Translations under genes and position numbers: made by a program
Assembly (NCBI RefSeq): GCF_022370835.2
Contig: NZ_CP092365.1
Location: forward strand, 2,046,001-2,110,000
Direction: 5' to 3'
Origin: Mycolicibacillus parakoreensis
GTDB taxonomy: Bacteria; Actinomycetota; Actinomycetes; Mycobacteriales; Mycobacteriaceae
Length of the DNA: 64,000 bases
In this document: positions 13,304 to 22,676 of the stretch, in pieces
Layout of the letters: the number at the start of each line of letters is the position of its first letter
How positions within the stretch are numbered: position 1 is the first letter of the stretch
Notes under the pieces: model-generated
Told to the model about the DNA's origin: nothing
What the model saw: the letters and a program-made list of their open reading frames with translations, nothing else
Databases searched by the model: none

Positions 13304-15322
13304 TCAGCCGACGTGCAGCGGATCGATCTGCACCCGGGTGGGCGCGCCGCCGCGGCGCGCCGAGAGCACCCCGACCGCACGGCGCAACGCCGCGGCCAGC
13401 GCCGGCCCGTCGCTGCGGTCCACCCGCACCAGCATCCGTTCGACCGGGCCGTCGGTGCCGGCGGGTCGACGCACCCCCACCGGCAGCTCCACCGGCCCGA
13501 GAAGCTCGGCGCCGGCCGGCAGCGCCGCCTCGGCCACCACCGCGGCCACCGCCTCGGGGGCGCCGTCGACGGCGGCCAGATGCACCGCCGGGGGCAGGCC
13601 GACCTCGGTGCGCGCCGCCAGTTCGGCGGCGGCGTGACCGACCGGGTCCCAGCGGATCAGCGCCTGCACGGTGGGGATGGAGGATTCGGCGACCACCACC
13701 ACCGTCCCGCCGTCGCGGTGCGGGCGCACCAGCGTCGCCGCGCCCAGCCAGCGGCGCAGGGTGTCCTCGGCGGCACGCAGATCCTGGCGGCCCAGCAGCG
13801 CCCAGCTGTCGAGCAGCAGCGCCGCGCCGTAGCCGCCCGGCGCCCGCGGTTCGGCGCCGGGGGTGGCGATCGCCAGCACCGCGGCGCCGCCGCGGCCGTG
13901 CTCGGCGAGGTCGGCGACCACGGTCTCGCCCGCGGAGGTGACCACGGTGGTGCCCGGAAACGCCCGACCCAGCTCCTCGGCGGTGCGCCGCGCCCCGATC
14001 ACCACCGCGCGCACCGCATCGGAGCCGCAGTGCCCGCAGCGCAGCGCGACGTCGGTGCGCCCGCACCAGCGGCACACGGGGTGCGCGGCGCGGCCGGGCA
14101 GCGCCAGCGGCCCGGTGCAGTGCCGGCAGCGCACCACGCTGCGGCAGCGCGCGCAGGCCAGCGCCGGCAGGTAGCCGCGCCGCGGCACCTGCACCAGCAC
14201 CGAGGTGCCGGCCGCCAGCGCGCGGCGCGCGGCCCGCAGCGCCACCAGCGGAAGCCGGGCGGTGCGCGCCGCCGGGTCGGCGGCGTCGTTGTATCCGCCG
14301 GCCCCGCCGTCGTCGGAGGCCGCCACCCGGGGCGCGCGCGCACGCACCGTCGGGCGGGGCGCGACCAGGTCGTGGGCCCAGCCGGACTCGACCAGCGCCT
14401 GCGCCTCGGCGGTGCGCGCATACCCGCCGATCAGCGCCGCGCAGCGCAGCTGATGGGCGCGCAGCATGGCGACCTCGCGGGCGTGCGGGTAGGGGGCGCG
14501 GGGCTCGGCCAGGGTGTCGTCGCCGTCGTCCCAGATCATCACCAGTCCCAGGTCGCGCACCGGGGCGAAGACCGCGCTGCGGGTGCCGATGACCAGCCGC
14601 GCCCCACCGCGCAGCACCGTCAGCCAGCGCCGGTAGCGGGCCGCCGGGCCCAGGCCCGCCGACAGCGTGACCACCGTGCCGTCGGCGAAGTGGCGGGCGG
14701 CCGCGTGCGCCAGGGCGTCGACGTCGCCCTGGTCGGGCACCACCGCGAGCACCGAGCGCCCGGCGCGCACCGTCTGCGCCGCGGCCTCGGCGAACCGGTG
14801 CGTCCAGCACTCCCCGGGCAGCGCCTGCCACACCGCGCGGGCGGCCCGCGACTCGGCGAGCGCGGCGAGGAACTGCCCGCCGCGGCTGTAGGGCGCCCAG
14901 CCGTCCGGCTGCGGGGCGACGACGACCGGCAGCTCCGGCGGCGCGGCGGCGTCGCGTTCGGCCCGGGCGTGTCGCGGCGGCACCGCCAGGCGCAGCACGT
15001 CGGCCCGGGTGCCGGCGTAGCGGGCGGCGACCGCGTCGACCAGCCGGCGGATCTGCGGGGTCAGCACCACCTCCGGGGAGACGACCCGTTCCAGCCGGGC
15101 CAGCCGGCCGACGTGGTCGGTGTCGCTGCGTCGCTCCAGGACGAACGCGTCGACCAGGCGCCCGTGGAACCGCACCCGCACCCGCACCCCCGGCTGGGCG
15201 TCGTCGGACTGCTCGGCGGTGACCAGGTAGTCGAACTCGCGGTCCAGGTGCGGCACCGAGAGCATCGGCAGCACCCGGGCGATCGGCTCGTGTTCGGCGG
15301 GCGGGCGGCTCGCGGTGCTCAC
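13304..15322 (-). CDS. priA: Primosomal protein PriA with degenerate helicase motifs
   Basis: The 672-residue protein aligns with replication-restart PriA in its N-terminal DNA-binding domain ([32 protein letters not shown]) and its zinc region, where four CxxC pairs (CARC, CRHC, CRWC, CGHC) follow one another. The ATPase motifs are gone: the Walker A position reads PGECWTHRF rather than GxTGSGKT, and the DEEH position reads WDDGDD. Actinobacterial PriA proteins are known for this loss, so the protein is probably a primosome scaffold rather than a helicase. GTG 15322 overlaps the stop of the upstream membrane gene (GTGA). Confidence 0.93.
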   Translation of the reverse strand: MSTASRPPAEHEPIARVLPMLSVPHLDREFDYLVTAEQSDDAQPGVRVRVRFHGRLVDAFVLERRSDTDHVGRLARLERVVSPEVVLTPQIRRLVDAVAARYAGTRADVLRLAVPPRHARAERDAAAPPELPVVVAPQPDGWAPYSRGGQFLAALAESRAARAVWQALPGECWTHRFAEAAAQTVRAGRSVLAVVPDQGDVDALAHAAARHFADGTVVTLSAGLGPAARYRRWLTVLRGGARLVIGTRSAVFAPVRDLGLVMIWDDGDDTLAEPRAPYPHAREVAMLRAHQLRCAALIGGYARTAEAQALVESGWAHDLVAPRPTVRARAPRVAASDDGGAGGYNDAADPAARTARLPLVALRAARRALAAGTSVLVQVPRRGYLPALACARCRSVVRCRHCTGPLALPGRAAHPVCRWCGRTDVALRCGHCGSDAVRAVVIGARRTAEELGRAFPGTTVVTSAGETVVADLAEHGRGGAAVLAIATPGAEPRAPGGYGAALLLDSWALLGRQDLRAAEDTLRRWLGAATLVRPHRDGGTVVVVAESSIPTVQALIRWDPVGHAAAELAARTEVGLPPAVHLAAVDGAPEAVAAVVAEAALPAGAELLGPVELPVGVRRPAGTDGPVERMLVRVDRSDGPALAAALRRAVGVLSARRGGAPTRVQIDPLHVG

Positions 15323-16053
15323 CTCGTCGGTCTAGCAGCCGGCCCCGACGGGCCCCGCCCGAAGAACAACCCCGCGGTGATCAACAGCTGGGCGGCCGCG
15401 TAGCACCACCAGATCGGCACGGCCAGCGCCTCGGAGTCCAGCACGAAGCGGTCGATGCCGATCATCGCGTCGGAGACGGTGAAGCACACCGCGCCGAGCG
15501 CGGTCCACACCGTCGGCAGCCCGGCCAGCAGGGCGGCGGCGACCATCGCGGCGAGCACCCCGATGTAGCCGGTGACCGGGATCGCCAGCCCGTCGGTGAG
15601 CAGCCGTGGCCAGAACCACACCAGCAGCCCCGCCGAGGCGAGCACGAGCACCCCCACCCCGGCCCAGCGGGCCGGGCTCGGCGCGGCCAGCGGCACCAGC
15701 ACCGCCAGGAAACACAGGTGCGCGAGCAGAAACGCCCCCAGCCCGCCGACGAACGACGGCGGCCACCACGGGACGGCCAACAGCACGTCGCCGACCGCCG
15801 AGAAGCCCAGCGCCGCCACCAGCCAGCGTCGTTCCCGGACCCATGGGTGGGTGCACGCGGCGGCGGCCAGCAGCACCGCCATCGCCGCCTTGGCCGCCGG
15901 TTGGGCGGGGAAGCGACCGGTCAGCTCCGCGCCCGCCGCAGCCCGCAGCGCGATCACGCTGAGCACCAGCCCGTAGCCGACGCCGGCGAGCACCGCCGCT
16001 CCCCACAGCCGCGCCCGCCACCGTGCGGCGGGCGGCACATAAGGTGTCGTCAT
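15319..16053 (-). CDS. YhhN/TMEM86-family membrane protein (Rv1401-like)
   Basis: The 244-residue protein has about eight hydrophobic helices and a YhhN-type pattern ([34 protein letters not shown] with conserved acidic residues in helices). Eukaryotic TMEM86B members are lysoplasmalogenases; the bacterial role is unknown. The ATG at 16053-16051 shares the tetranucleotide CATG with the ATG of the divergent esterase gene, so one of the two starts may be misplaced. GTG 16038 is an alternative. It is coupled to priA by a 4-bp overlap. Confidence 0.82.
   Translation of the reverse strand: MTTPYVPPAARWRARLWGAAVLAGVGYGLVLSVIALRAAAGAELTGRFPAQPAAKAAMAVLLAAAACTHPWVRERRWLVAALGFSAVGDVLLAVPWWPPSFVGGLGAFLLAHLCFLAVLVPLAAPSPARWAGVGVLVLASAGLLVWFWPRLLTDGLAIPVTGYIGVLAAMVAAALLAGLPTVWTALGAVCFTVSDAMIGIDRFVLDSEALAVPIWWCYAAAQLLITAGLFFGRGPSGPAARPTR
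16040..16045 (+). promoter_or_regulatory. Predicted -10 (TAAGGT) of a leaderless esterase transcript
   Basis: TAAGGT is followed by exactly 6 nt (GTCGTC) and ATG 16052. It lies inside the first codons of the divergent membrane gene, so there is no room for a 5' leader. It supports the esterase start at 16052. Confidence 0.6.
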
Positions 16054-16990
16054 GTCCGCAGCTACACCGCCCATCGACCCCATCTTGCAGAAGGTACTGG
16101 ATGCGGTGCCCTTCCGGTTGACCACCGAGGGCGGAGTGGAGGCGGCCCGGCAGCGCTTCCGTGCGCTGCACCGCCGCCCGGTGCACCCGCAACTGCGCAC
16201 CGAGGACCGGGTGATCGCCGGGCCGGCCGGTGACCTGCCCGTGCGGATCTACCGGCCGCCGAACCCCGGGCCGCACCCGGTGGTGGTGTTCTTCCACGGC
16301 GGGGGTTTCGCGATCGGCGACCTCGACACCCACGACGGCACCGCCCGCGAACACGCCGTCGGTGCCGACGCGGTGGTGGTGTCGGTGGATTATCGGCTGG
16401 CCCCCGAACATCCGCACCCGGCGGCGGTCGAGGATGCCCTGGCCGCCACCGAGTGGGTGGCCGCCCACGCCGACGAGCTCGGCGCTGACCCGGCCCGGCT
16501 GGCGGTGGCCGGCGACTCCGCCGGGGGCACGTTGTCGGCGGTGGTCAGCCAGCTGGCGCGCGATCGGGGCGGGCCCTCGATCGTGTTCCAGCTGCTGTGG
16601 TACCCGGGTACCACCTACGACACGACGCTGCCGTCGTTCATCGAGAACGCGGACGCCCCGGTGATGGACCGCGCGGCGCTGGCGGCGTTCACCCGCTGGT
16701 ACGCCGGTGACGACGTCGATCCGCGCACCCCGCCGCCGACCATGGCCCCGGCCCGCGCGGCCTCGCTCGCCGGGCTGCCGCCGGCCTACATCGCGGTGGC
16801 CGGCCACGACCCGCTGCGCGACGACGGCCTGCGCTACGCCGACCTGCTCGCGGCGGCCGGGGTGGCGGTGCAGACCGACCACGCTGCCACCCTGGTGCAC
16901 GGCTACCTCGGCTACACCGGGGTGGTTCCGGCGGCCACCGAGGCCACCGAGCGGGGGCTGGCCGCGCTGCGCGCCGCACTGCACGGCTGA
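16052..16990 (+). CDS. Alpha/beta hydrolase, hormone-sensitive-lipase family (LipH/LipI-like)
   Basis: The 312-residue esterase belongs to the HSL/family IV lipases. It has the oxyanion-hole HGGGFAIGD motif near residue 80, the nucleophile elbow GDSAGG near residue 154, and a late His in [10 protein letters not shown]. The catalytic acid is probably in AGHDPLRDD. In M. tuberculosis lipH and lipI (Rv1399c, Rv1400c) sit at the same place, divergent from Rv1401; here only one copy is present. It likely hydrolyses short-chain acyl esters. There is no signal peptide, so it is cytosolic. Confidence 0.9.
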   Translation: MSAATPPIDPILQKVLDAVPFRLTTEGGVEAARQRFRALHRRPVHPQLRTEDRVIAGPAGDLPVRIYRPPNPGPHPVVVFFHGGGFAIGDLDTHDGTAREHAVGADAVVVSVDYRLAPEHPHPAAVEDALAATEWVAAHADELGADPARLAVAGDSAGGTLSAVVSQLARDRGGPSIVFQLLWYPGTTYDTTLPSFIENADAPVMDRAALAAFTRWYAGDDVDPRTPPPTMAPARAASLAGLPPAYIAVAGHDPLRDDGLRYADLLAAAGVAVQTDHAATLVHGYLGYTGVVPAATEATERGLAALRAALHG

Positions 16991-17007
16991 CCCGGGTTCA
17001 CCGCGGG

Positions 17008-17082
17008 GGTTGTGCGCCCACGGTGAAGGGTTGTGCGACCACGGCGGGTTTCGTGCCGAATTCTCGCCCTCACCACACAACC
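17008..17082. repeat. Two 17-bp direct repeats plus an inverted partial copy, downstream of the esterase
   Basis: GGGTTGTGCG(C/A)CCACGG occurs at 17008-17024 and again at 17028-17044, with a 20-bp period. The 7-mer GGTTGTG within it is matched by an inverted CACAACC at 17076-17082, so an RNA of this region could fold. It lies between the convergent esterase and small membrane protein genes. It could be a bidirectional terminator or a protein-binding array; nothing here decides. Confidence 0.6.
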
Positions 17083-17181
17083 TTGGAGGCACCACACCAC
17101 CTGTGAGGCACAGCCCTCGAGAGGGCCCGCCGCCACCGCACCGCCGAGGAGGGACCCGTGCACCGGACCCACCGGCGGCGT

Positions 17182-17400
17182 TCACTCCTGCTCGTCGGCC
17201 TCGTCGCGGTCGGCCCACTCCGGCAGCGGGGTGAGCGGGCGCGGCCCGTACAGCGCCCGGTTGAAGGCCGCCGCCGACGGGTCGGCCGGCGGGTCGGGAA
17301 ACCCGTTGCGGCGCACCCGCCGCAGGAACACCACCGCGATCACGCCGAGCGCGAGCGCCAGAAAGGTCAGCAACGCCACTTGGGCGATGATGATCAGCAT
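17182..17400 (-). CDS. Small single-span membrane protein of unknown function
   Basis: The 72-residue protein has one N-terminal transmembrane helix (about residues 2-25), a basic LRRVRR stop-transfer segment, and a Pro-rich then acidic cytoplasmic tail ending DRDEADEQE. I do not recognise a family. The ATG at 17400 has GGGAG 9 nt upstream, and a TAGGTT -10 lies at 17440-17445 between it and the metK stop. It therefore looks like a real, separately transcribed small gene downstream of metK. Confidence 0.7.
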   Translation of the reverse strand: MLIIIAQVALLTFLALALGVIAVVFLRRVRRNGFPDPPADPSAAAFNRALYGPRPLTPLPEWADRDEADEQE

Positions 17401-17439
17401 CGGGTGCTGCTCCCCTGCTCGCCGGGCCGCTTGGTCGCC

Positions 17440-17445
17440 AACCTA
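17440..17445 (-). promoter_or_regulatory. Predicted -10 (TAGGTT) for the small membrane gene
   Basis: TAGGTT lies just after the metK stop and about 40 nt before the ATG at 17400. Unlike most promoters in this window it gives a leadered mRNA, with a Shine-Dalgarno GGGAG. Confidence 0.4.
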
Positions 17446-17463
17446 CCGCGGGTCCGCTCGGCG

Positions 17464-18675
17464 TCAGATGGCGCTTTTGAGGTCGTCCACCTTGGTGGTC
17501 TGCTCCCAGGGCAGGTCGACGTCGGTGCGCCCGAAGTGCCCGTAGGCGGCGGTCTGGGCATAGATCGGGCGCAGCAGGTCCAGGTCCCGGATGATCGCCC
17601 CGGGACGCAGGTCGAACACGTCACCGATGGCCTTCTCGATCTTGACCGGGTCGACGGTCTCGGTGCCGAACGTTTCGACGAACAACCCGACCGGCGCGGC
17701 CTTGCCGATGGCGTAGGCGACCTGCACCTCGATGCGTTCGGCCAGCCCGGCGGCGACGACGTTCTTGGCCACCCAGCGCATCGCGTAGGCCGCGGAGCGG
17801 TCCACCTTCGACGGGTCCTTGCCGGAGAACGCGCCGCCACCGTGGCGCGCCCACCCGCCGTAGGTGTCGACGATGATTTTGCGCCCGGTCAGCCCGGCGT
17901 CGCCCATCGGGCCGCCGAGCACGAAGTTGCCGGTCGGGTTGACCAGCAACCGGTAGTCGGAGAGGTCGAGGGTGGAGTGGCCCAACTCGGCGAGCACGGT
18001 GTCGATCACCTTCTCGCGGATGTCGGGGGCCAGGGTGTTGTCCAGGTCGATGCCCTCGGCGTGCTGGGTGGAGAGCACCACGGTGTCCAACCGCACCGGG
18101 GTGGTGCCGTCGTACTGCACGGTGACCTGGGTTTTGCCGTCGGGGCGCAGGTAGTCCAGCGCCCCGGACTTGCGCACCTCGGTCAGCCGCCGCGACAGCC
18201 GGTGCGCCAGCGCGATCGGCAGCGGCATCATCTCCGGGGTCTCGGAGATCGCGTAGCCGAACATCAGCCCCTGGTCCCCGGCGCCCTGGGCGTCCAACGG
18301 GTCGGTGGCCGCCTCCACCCGGGTCTCGTGGGCGGTGTCGACGCCCTGGGCGATGTCGGGGGACTGCTTGCCGATCGCGATGTTCACCCCGCAGGTGGTG
18401 CCGTCGAACCCCTTGTGGGAGTCGTCGTAGCCGATCTTGAGGATGCGGTCGCGCACGGTGTCGGTGATGTCGGCGAACGCCGCCTTGGCCGCGGTGGTGA
18501 CCTCCCCGGCCACGTGCACCTGCCCGGTGGTGACCAGAGTCTCCACCGCGACGCGGGAGGCGGGGTCCTCGGCCAGCAACGCGTCGAGCACCGAGTCGCT
18601 GATGGCGTCACAGATCTTGTCCGGATGCCCCTCGGTCACCGATTCGCTGGTGAACAATCGCCCCATCTCACTCAC
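17464..18675 (-). CDS. metK: S-adenosylmethionine synthetase
   Basis: The 403-residue enzyme makes SAM from ATP and methionine. Motifs: [20 protein letters not shown] at the N-terminus, [10 protein letters not shown] for ATP binding, and [19 protein letters not shown]. The start is GTG 18675 with AAGGA 7 nt upstream. An internal ATG at codon 4 (MGRLFTSES) lacks such spacing. A TAAGTT at 18703-18708 may be its -10. Confidence 0.97.
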   Translation of the reverse strand: MSEMGRLFTSESVTEGHPDKICDAISDSVLDALLAEDPASRVAVETLVTTGQVHVAGEVTTAAKAAFADITDTVRDRILKIGYDDSHKGFDGTTCGVNIAIGKQSPDIAQGVDTAHETRVEAATDPLDAQGAGDQGLMFGYAISETPEMMPLPIALAHRLSRRLTEVRKSGALDYLRPDGKTQVTVQYDGTTPVRLDTVVLSTQHAEGIDLDNTLAPDIREKVIDTVLAELGHSTLDLSDYRLLVNPTGNFVLGGPMGDAGLTGRKIIVDTYGGWARHGGGAFSGKDPSKVDRSAAYAMRWVAKNVVAAGLAERIEVQVAYAIGKAAPVGLFVETFGTETVDPVKIEKAIGDVFDLRPGAIIRDLDLLRPIYAQTAAYGHFGRTDVDLPWEQTTKVDDLKSAI

Positions 18676-18702
18676 AATGGCATCCTTCCCCGGAAGTCGT
18701 AA

Positions 18703-18708
18703 AACTTA
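18703..18708 (-). promoter_or_regulatory. Possible -10 (TAAGTT) for metK
   Basis: TAAGTT sits in the AT-rich stretch (18700-18725) between coaBC and metK, upstream of the AAGGA ribosome-binding site. It would give an mRNA leader of about 25 nt. Confidence 0.4.
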
Positions 18709-18758
18709 GCTAACCAAATCGTATCGTCGCGGGGATCGACGCCGATCGGCGGTGGCCG

Positions 18759-20012
18759 TTACCGGGCGTGACCGTGCAGGAACGCGACGACGGCATCCAC
18801 GATACGGCTTGCCATAAGAGTCTTGGATCCGGGTTGCAGCGCCTGCTCGGCGCCGTCGGCGGCGAGCAGCCAACCGTCGTTGTGGTCGACCTCGAACGCC
18901 CTGCCCTCGCCGACGGCGTTGACCACCAGCAGATCGCACCCCTTGCGCGCCAGCTTGGCCCGGGCGTGAAACAGCACGTCGCCGTTGTCGTCGCCGGTCT
19001 CGGCGGCGAACCCGACGACGGCGCGCAGGTGCGGCAGTTGACCGTCGGCGCGGGCACGCACGGCCCCGGCCAACACGTCGTCGTTGCGCACCAGGTCGAT
19101 GACCGGCGGGGCGGTGTCGCCCTTTTTGATCTTGGCGCCCGCCACCTGCGCGGGCCGGAAGTCGGCGACGGCGGCGGCCATCACCAGCACGTCGGCGTCC
19201 GGGGCGTGTTTGGAGACCGCCTCACCGAGCTGCTGGGCGGAGCTGACCCGCACCACCTCCACCCCGGCCGGGTCGATCAGCCCGGCGGTGTGCCCGGCGA
19301 TCAGGGTCACCCGGGCGCCGCGCTGGGCGGCCACCCGCGCCACGGCGTAGCCCTGCTTGCCGGAGCTGCGGTTGCCGACGAACCGCACCGGATCGATCGG
19401 TTCGCGGGTGCCGCCGGCGGTGACCAGCACCCGGCGACCGGCCAGGTCGTAGGGCAGCGCGTCACCGCGCTCCAGCAGCAACTGGGCGAAGGTGGTGATC
19501 TCCTCAGCCTCGGGCAGCCGCCCGGCGCCGCTGTCGGCGCCGGTGAGCCGCCCCGACGCCGGTTCGAGCACCACCGCGCCCCGGCGGCGCAGGGTGGCGA
19601 CGTTGTCGACGGTGGCCGGATGCAGCCACATCTCGGTGTGCATCGCCGGGGCGAACAGCACCGGGCAGTGCGCGGTGAGCAGGGTGGCGGTGAGCAGGTC
19701 GTCGGCGCGCCCGGTGGCTGCGCGCGCCATCAGATCCGCGGTCGCCGGGGCGACGATCACCAGATCCGCGCCCTGGCCGATGGCCACGTGCGGAACCTGC
19801 GGGACATCGTCGAAGACCCCGGTGCTCACCGGCTCCCCGGAGAGCGCCTCGAACGTCGCCGAGCCGACGAACCGGAGCGCGGACTCGGTGGGCACCACCC
19901 GGACGTGGTGGCCGGCCTCGACCAGCTGGCGCACCACGGTGCAGGCCTTGTAGGCGGCGATCCCCCCGGCGACGCCGACGATGATCCGCTTGGGGATCGA
20001 CTTGGGGTCCAT
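18759..20012 (-). CDS. coaBC: Bifunctional phosphopantothenoylcysteine decarboxylase / phosphopantothenate-cysteine ligase
   Basis: The 417-residue fusion carries out two steps of coenzyme A synthesis. The N-terminal FMN-dependent decarboxylase (CoaC) has IIVGVAGGIAAYKA, the catalytic His region VPHVAIG, APATADLMAR and PAMHTEMW. The C-terminal ligase (CoaB) begins near residue 190 with VTAGGTREPIDPVRFVGNRS and has KIKKGD. The frame is open well upstream into rpoZ, but ATG 20012 (MDPKSIPK) gives the correct N-terminus. It follows rpoZ by 13 bp. Confidence 0.96.
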   Translation of the reverse strand: MDPKSIPKRIIVGVAGGIAAYKACTVVRQLVEAGHHVRVVPTESALRFVGSATFEALSGEPVSTGVFDDVPQVPHVAIGQGADLVIVAPATADLMARAATGRADDLLTATLLTAHCPVLFAPAMHTEMWLHPATVDNVATLRRRGAVVLEPASGRLTGADSGAGRLPEAEEITTFAQLLLERGDALPYDLAGRRVLVTAGGTREPIDPVRFVGNRSSGKQGYAVARVAAQRGARVTLIAGHTAGLIDPAGVEVVRVSSAQQLGEAVSKHAPDADVLVMAAAVADFRPAQVAGAKIKKGDTAPPVIDLVRNDDVLAGAVRARADGQLPHLRAVVGFAAETGDDNGDVLFHARAKLARKGCDLLVVNAVGEGRAFEVDHNDGWLLAADGAEQALQPGSKTLMASRIVDAVVAFLHGHAR

Positions 20013-20025
20013 CCGCGCGACCCGG

Positions 20026-20376
<351 letters not shown>

Positions 20377-20940
20377 TTAGTCGGCCGGCTCCGGCGCGGT
20401 TCCCACCAGCAACGATACCAATTTTTCGCAGGCGTTCTCCAATCGGTCGTTGACCACGACCACATCGAAGTCGCCCTGGGCGGCCAGTTCGGCGCGGGCG
20501 GTCGCCAGCCGACGGTCGATCACCTGCGGCGTCTCGGTGCCGCGCCCGACCAGCCGCCGCTGCAGCGTCGCCCAGTCCGGCGGCGCCAGGAACACCGTCA
20601 ACGCGGCGGGCAGGGCGGCCTTCACCGCGCGCGCCCCGGCCAGATCCACCTCGATGAGCACCGGATGCCCGGCGGCCGCGGCCGCCCGCACCGGGGCGGC
20701 GGGGGTTCCGGAGCGGTGCAGCCCACCGTGGATCTCCGCCCATTCCAGCAGCGCACCGTCCTCGATGAGCTGCTGGAACGCCGCCGGGGTGACGAAACGG
20801 TAGTCGACCCCGTCGACCTCGCCGGGGCGCGGCGCCCGGGTGGTGGCCGACACGCTGAAATGCAGGTCGGGGATCTGTCGGCGCAGACAACCGACCACGC
20901 TGGTCTTCCCGACCGCAGACGGACCGGACAGCACCACCAC
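20377..20940 (-). CDS. gmk: Guanylate kinase (start codon uncertain)
   Basis: The kinase phosphorylates GMP to GDP. It has the P-loop [11 protein letters not shown] at the very N-terminus, [20 protein letters not shown], and [15 protein letters not shown]. From GTG 20940 it is 187 residues and begins VVVLSGP, leaving almost no residues before the first strand. Orthologues carry some 15-25 extra residues there. The in-frame sequence upstream runs 23 codons without ATG, GTG or TTG to the mihF stop, which is in the same frame. Initiation is either at one of three adjacent GTGs (20940, 20937, 20934) or at a non-standard codon such as the CTG at 21000. Confidence 0.93.
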   Translation of the reverse strand: MVVLSGPSAVGKTSVVGCLRRQIPDLHFSVSATTRAPRPGEVDGVDYRFVTPAAFQQLIEDGALLEWAEIHGGLHRSGTPAAPVRAAAAAGHPVLIEVDLAGARAVKAALPAALTVFLAPPDWATLQRRLVGRGTETPQVIDRRLATARAELAAQGDFDVVVVNDRLENACEKLVSLLVGTAPEPAD

Positions 20941-21009
20941 CCGGCCGGCCCGCCCGGGGCCGCCGTGGGGGTCGCCGCCCGGTCCCCCGTCGGCGTTCAG
21001 GGCCGCGCC

Positions 21010-21327
21010 CTAGGAGAAGTCGAACTTCTCCAGCAGCGCCTTGCGCTGCCGGTCGCCCAGCCCGCGCAGCCGGCGCGTGGGGGCGATCTCGAGTTCGGTC
21101 ATGATCTCCTGGGCCTTGACCTTGCCCACCTTCGGCAGCGCCTCGAGCAGGGCGGAGACCTTCATCTTGCCCAGCACCTCGTCGGTCTCGGCGTCCTTGA
21201 GTACCTGCTTGAGGTTGGTGCCACCGCGCTTGAGCCGGTCTTTGAGCTCGGCACGCGCCCGGCGTGCGGCGGCGGCCTTCTCCAACGCTGCCGCGCGCTG
21301 CTCGTCGGTCAACTGGGGAAGGGCCAC
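21010..21327 (-). CDS. mihF: Mycobacterial integration host factor (nucleoid protein)
   Basis: The 105-residue mIHF is a basic, helical DNA-binding nucleoid-associated protein found only in actinobacteria and needed for mycobacteriophage L5 integration. The sequence is typical from ALPQLTDEQRAAALEKAAAA through the HhH-like LPKVGKVKAQEIM to the C-terminal LLEKFDFS. GTG 21327 has GGAGG 4 nt upstream. Its TAG is in frame with the following gmk. Confidence 0.97.
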   Translation of the reverse strand: MALPQLTDEQRAAALEKAAAARRARAELKDRLKRGGTNLKQVLKDAETDEVLGKMKVSALLEALPKVGKVKAQEIMTELEIAPTRRLRGLGDRQRKALLEKFDFS

Positions 21328-21802
21328 GATTCCTCCGTCTCCTCACCGGCGACCCCGATGGCCACCGATTTCTATTGTCTCAGCCGGGGTACACCCGCTA
21401 GCGACGACGACCGTACCCACGCCGTCTGTCGAAATCTAACCCCACCCCCCGCCCGACGGGCCACACACCGCGACCGCGGGCCCGGGGCCGAGCCGGCCCG
21501 CGCGACGCCCCGCCACCACCGCCGCGTCCGCGGACACGATGGCGCATGCCCGCCGCAGCGACGCTAATCCTGTTGCCGCAGGGCGTTATTCGCCTCATCA
21601 CGGCACAACGGTGGCCGTGCCGGCCGCGCGGGCGGGTCGCCGAACCGGACCGCACCGGTGCCGGGGGGACGTTTTCGCGGGTTTTCCGCGTGTCGAGCGT
21701 GTCGCGGTGTGTCGTACACGGCGCTGACCGGCGCGATCACCACCCCGCCGGCACGGTACTGTCGGAGGGTCGCGGTCGCCGAGCAGGGAGGAGTCGGCCC
21801 CG
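21328..21802. other. Long intergenic region between mihF and the DsbA-like gene
   Basis: About 475 bp without a convincing gene. The mihF leader with its ribosome-binding site occupies the left edge and the promoter of the DsbA-like gene the right edge. In M. tuberculosis the PE15/PPE20 pair (Rv1386-Rv1387) sits between mihF and pyrF. No PE or PPE remnant is recognisable here. Confidence 0.6.
21757..21762 (+). promoter_or_regulatory. Predicted -10 (TACTGT) for the DsbA-like gene
   Basis: TACTGT would start transcription near 21769, giving a leader of about 34 nt that contains the GGGAGGAG ribosome-binding site of the gene at 21803. Confidence 0.5.
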
Positions 21803-22534
21803 GTGCCCCCCACCCATCCGTCAGATCCCGTCGCGCCTCCGCCCCGGTCGCTGACCCCGGTCGTCTTGATCGTGGCGGCGTTGGTGGTGGTGATCGGGGT
21901 GATCGCCGCGTTTCTGCTGCTGCGCGGCACCGCCGCCACCCCGGGCGCCCACCCGACCGCGAGCCCGCCCACCCCGGCGCTGCATCCGGTGCGCGTGGCC
22001 GTCGAGGATCTGCGCGTCGACCCCGCCGACGGCGAACCGAAGGCCGTGGTCGCCCTCTACGAGGACTTCCTCTGCCCGGGCTGCGGCCACTTCGAACAGA
22101 CCTTCGGCGAGACGATCGGCGCCCTGATCGAGAGCGGCGCCATCGCCGCCGACTACTACCCGGTGGCGATCCTCGACTCCGGCGAGCGCACCTACTCCTC
22201 GCGGGCCGGGGCGGCCGCCTACTGCGTGGCCGACGAGTCGGTGGCCGCGTTCCGCCGTTTCCACGCCCTGCTGTTCAACCCGGGGACCCAGCCCGACGAG
22301 ACGAGCGCAGAGCTGCCCGACGACGCCCAGCTGGCGCAGTGGGCCCGCGAGGCCGGTGCCACCGGAGCCGCCGTGGACTGCATCAACGCCGGCACCTACC
22401 GCAGTGCGGTCAAGGAGGCGGCCAGCGCCGCGGGCCTGCGCGGCACCCCGACGGTGCGCATCAACGGCGAGGACTACGCCCCGCGCACCCCCGAGGCGCT
22501 GCGCGACAAGATCACCGAGATCGTCGGCGCCTAG
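21803..22534 (+). CDS. Membrane-anchored DsbA-like thiol oxidoreductase
   Basis: The 243-residue protein has an N-terminal transmembrane anchor (about residues 13-35), a Pro/Ala/Thr-rich linker, and an extracytoplasmic DsbA/thioredoxin-4 domain. The redox motif is CPGC (Cys91-Cys94) within YEDFLCPGCGHFEQ, and the cis-Pro loop is RGTPTVRINGE near residue 213. It should introduce or isomerise disulfides in exported proteins. Two further Cys (in AAYCVADES and VDCINAG) may form the second disulfide typical of the family. GTG start with GGGAGGAG upstream. Confidence 0.88.
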   Translation: MPPTHPSDPVAPPPRSLTPVVLIVAALVVVIGVIAAFLLLRGTAATPGAHPTASPPTPALHPVRVAVEDLRVDPADGEPKAVVALYEDFLCPGCGHFEQTFGETIGALIESGAIAADYYPVAILDSGERTYSSRAGAAAYCVADESVAAFRRFHALLFNPGTQPDETSAELPDDAQLAQWAREAGATGAAVDCINAGTYRSAVKEAASAAGLRGTPTVRINGEDYAPRTPEALRDKITEIVGA

Positions 22535-22600
22535 CAAACCGACCGTCGCGCGGCCCGGCTCCCGCCGCCCCGCCGCCGAGCCGGCGAGCGTGAGCCGCCG

Positions 22601-22652
22601 AGCGTGAGCCCAGGTTCACGTTCGCGCCCGAGCGTGAACCCAGCTTCACGTT
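22601..22652. terminator. Tandem hairpins between convergent DsbA-like and pyrF genes
   Basis: Two similar inverted repeats lie side by side. The first pairs AGCGTGAGCC (22601-22610) with GGTTCACGTT (22613-22622), allowing G-U pairs. The second pairs AGCGTGAA (22631-22638) with TTCACGTT (22645-22652). A further half-copy (GCGAGCGTGAGCC, 22584-22596) precedes them. There is no T-tract. The position between two converging stops suggests a bidirectional terminator. Confidence 0.6.
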
Positions 22653-22676
22653 GGCGCGCCGGGCGCCGCTCGGGGA

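Noticed and set aside
12368..15403. A 1011-codon open frame on the plus strand opposite fmt and priA
   Set aside because: It is antisense to two well-recognised genes. Its composition (His/Gly/Arg/Pro-rich, no motif) is the usual artefact of high GC3.
16912..17172. A small frame with a repeated RGRTT motif downstream of the esterase
   Set aside because: The peptide repeat is simply the translation of the 20-bp DNA repeat; no start signal or conserved feature is present.
21398..21970. Possible small genes in the gap between mihF and the DsbA-like gene
   Set aside because: The frames are Arg/Gly-rich, without ribosome-binding sites, and overlap each other; no PE or PPE sequence is recognisable.
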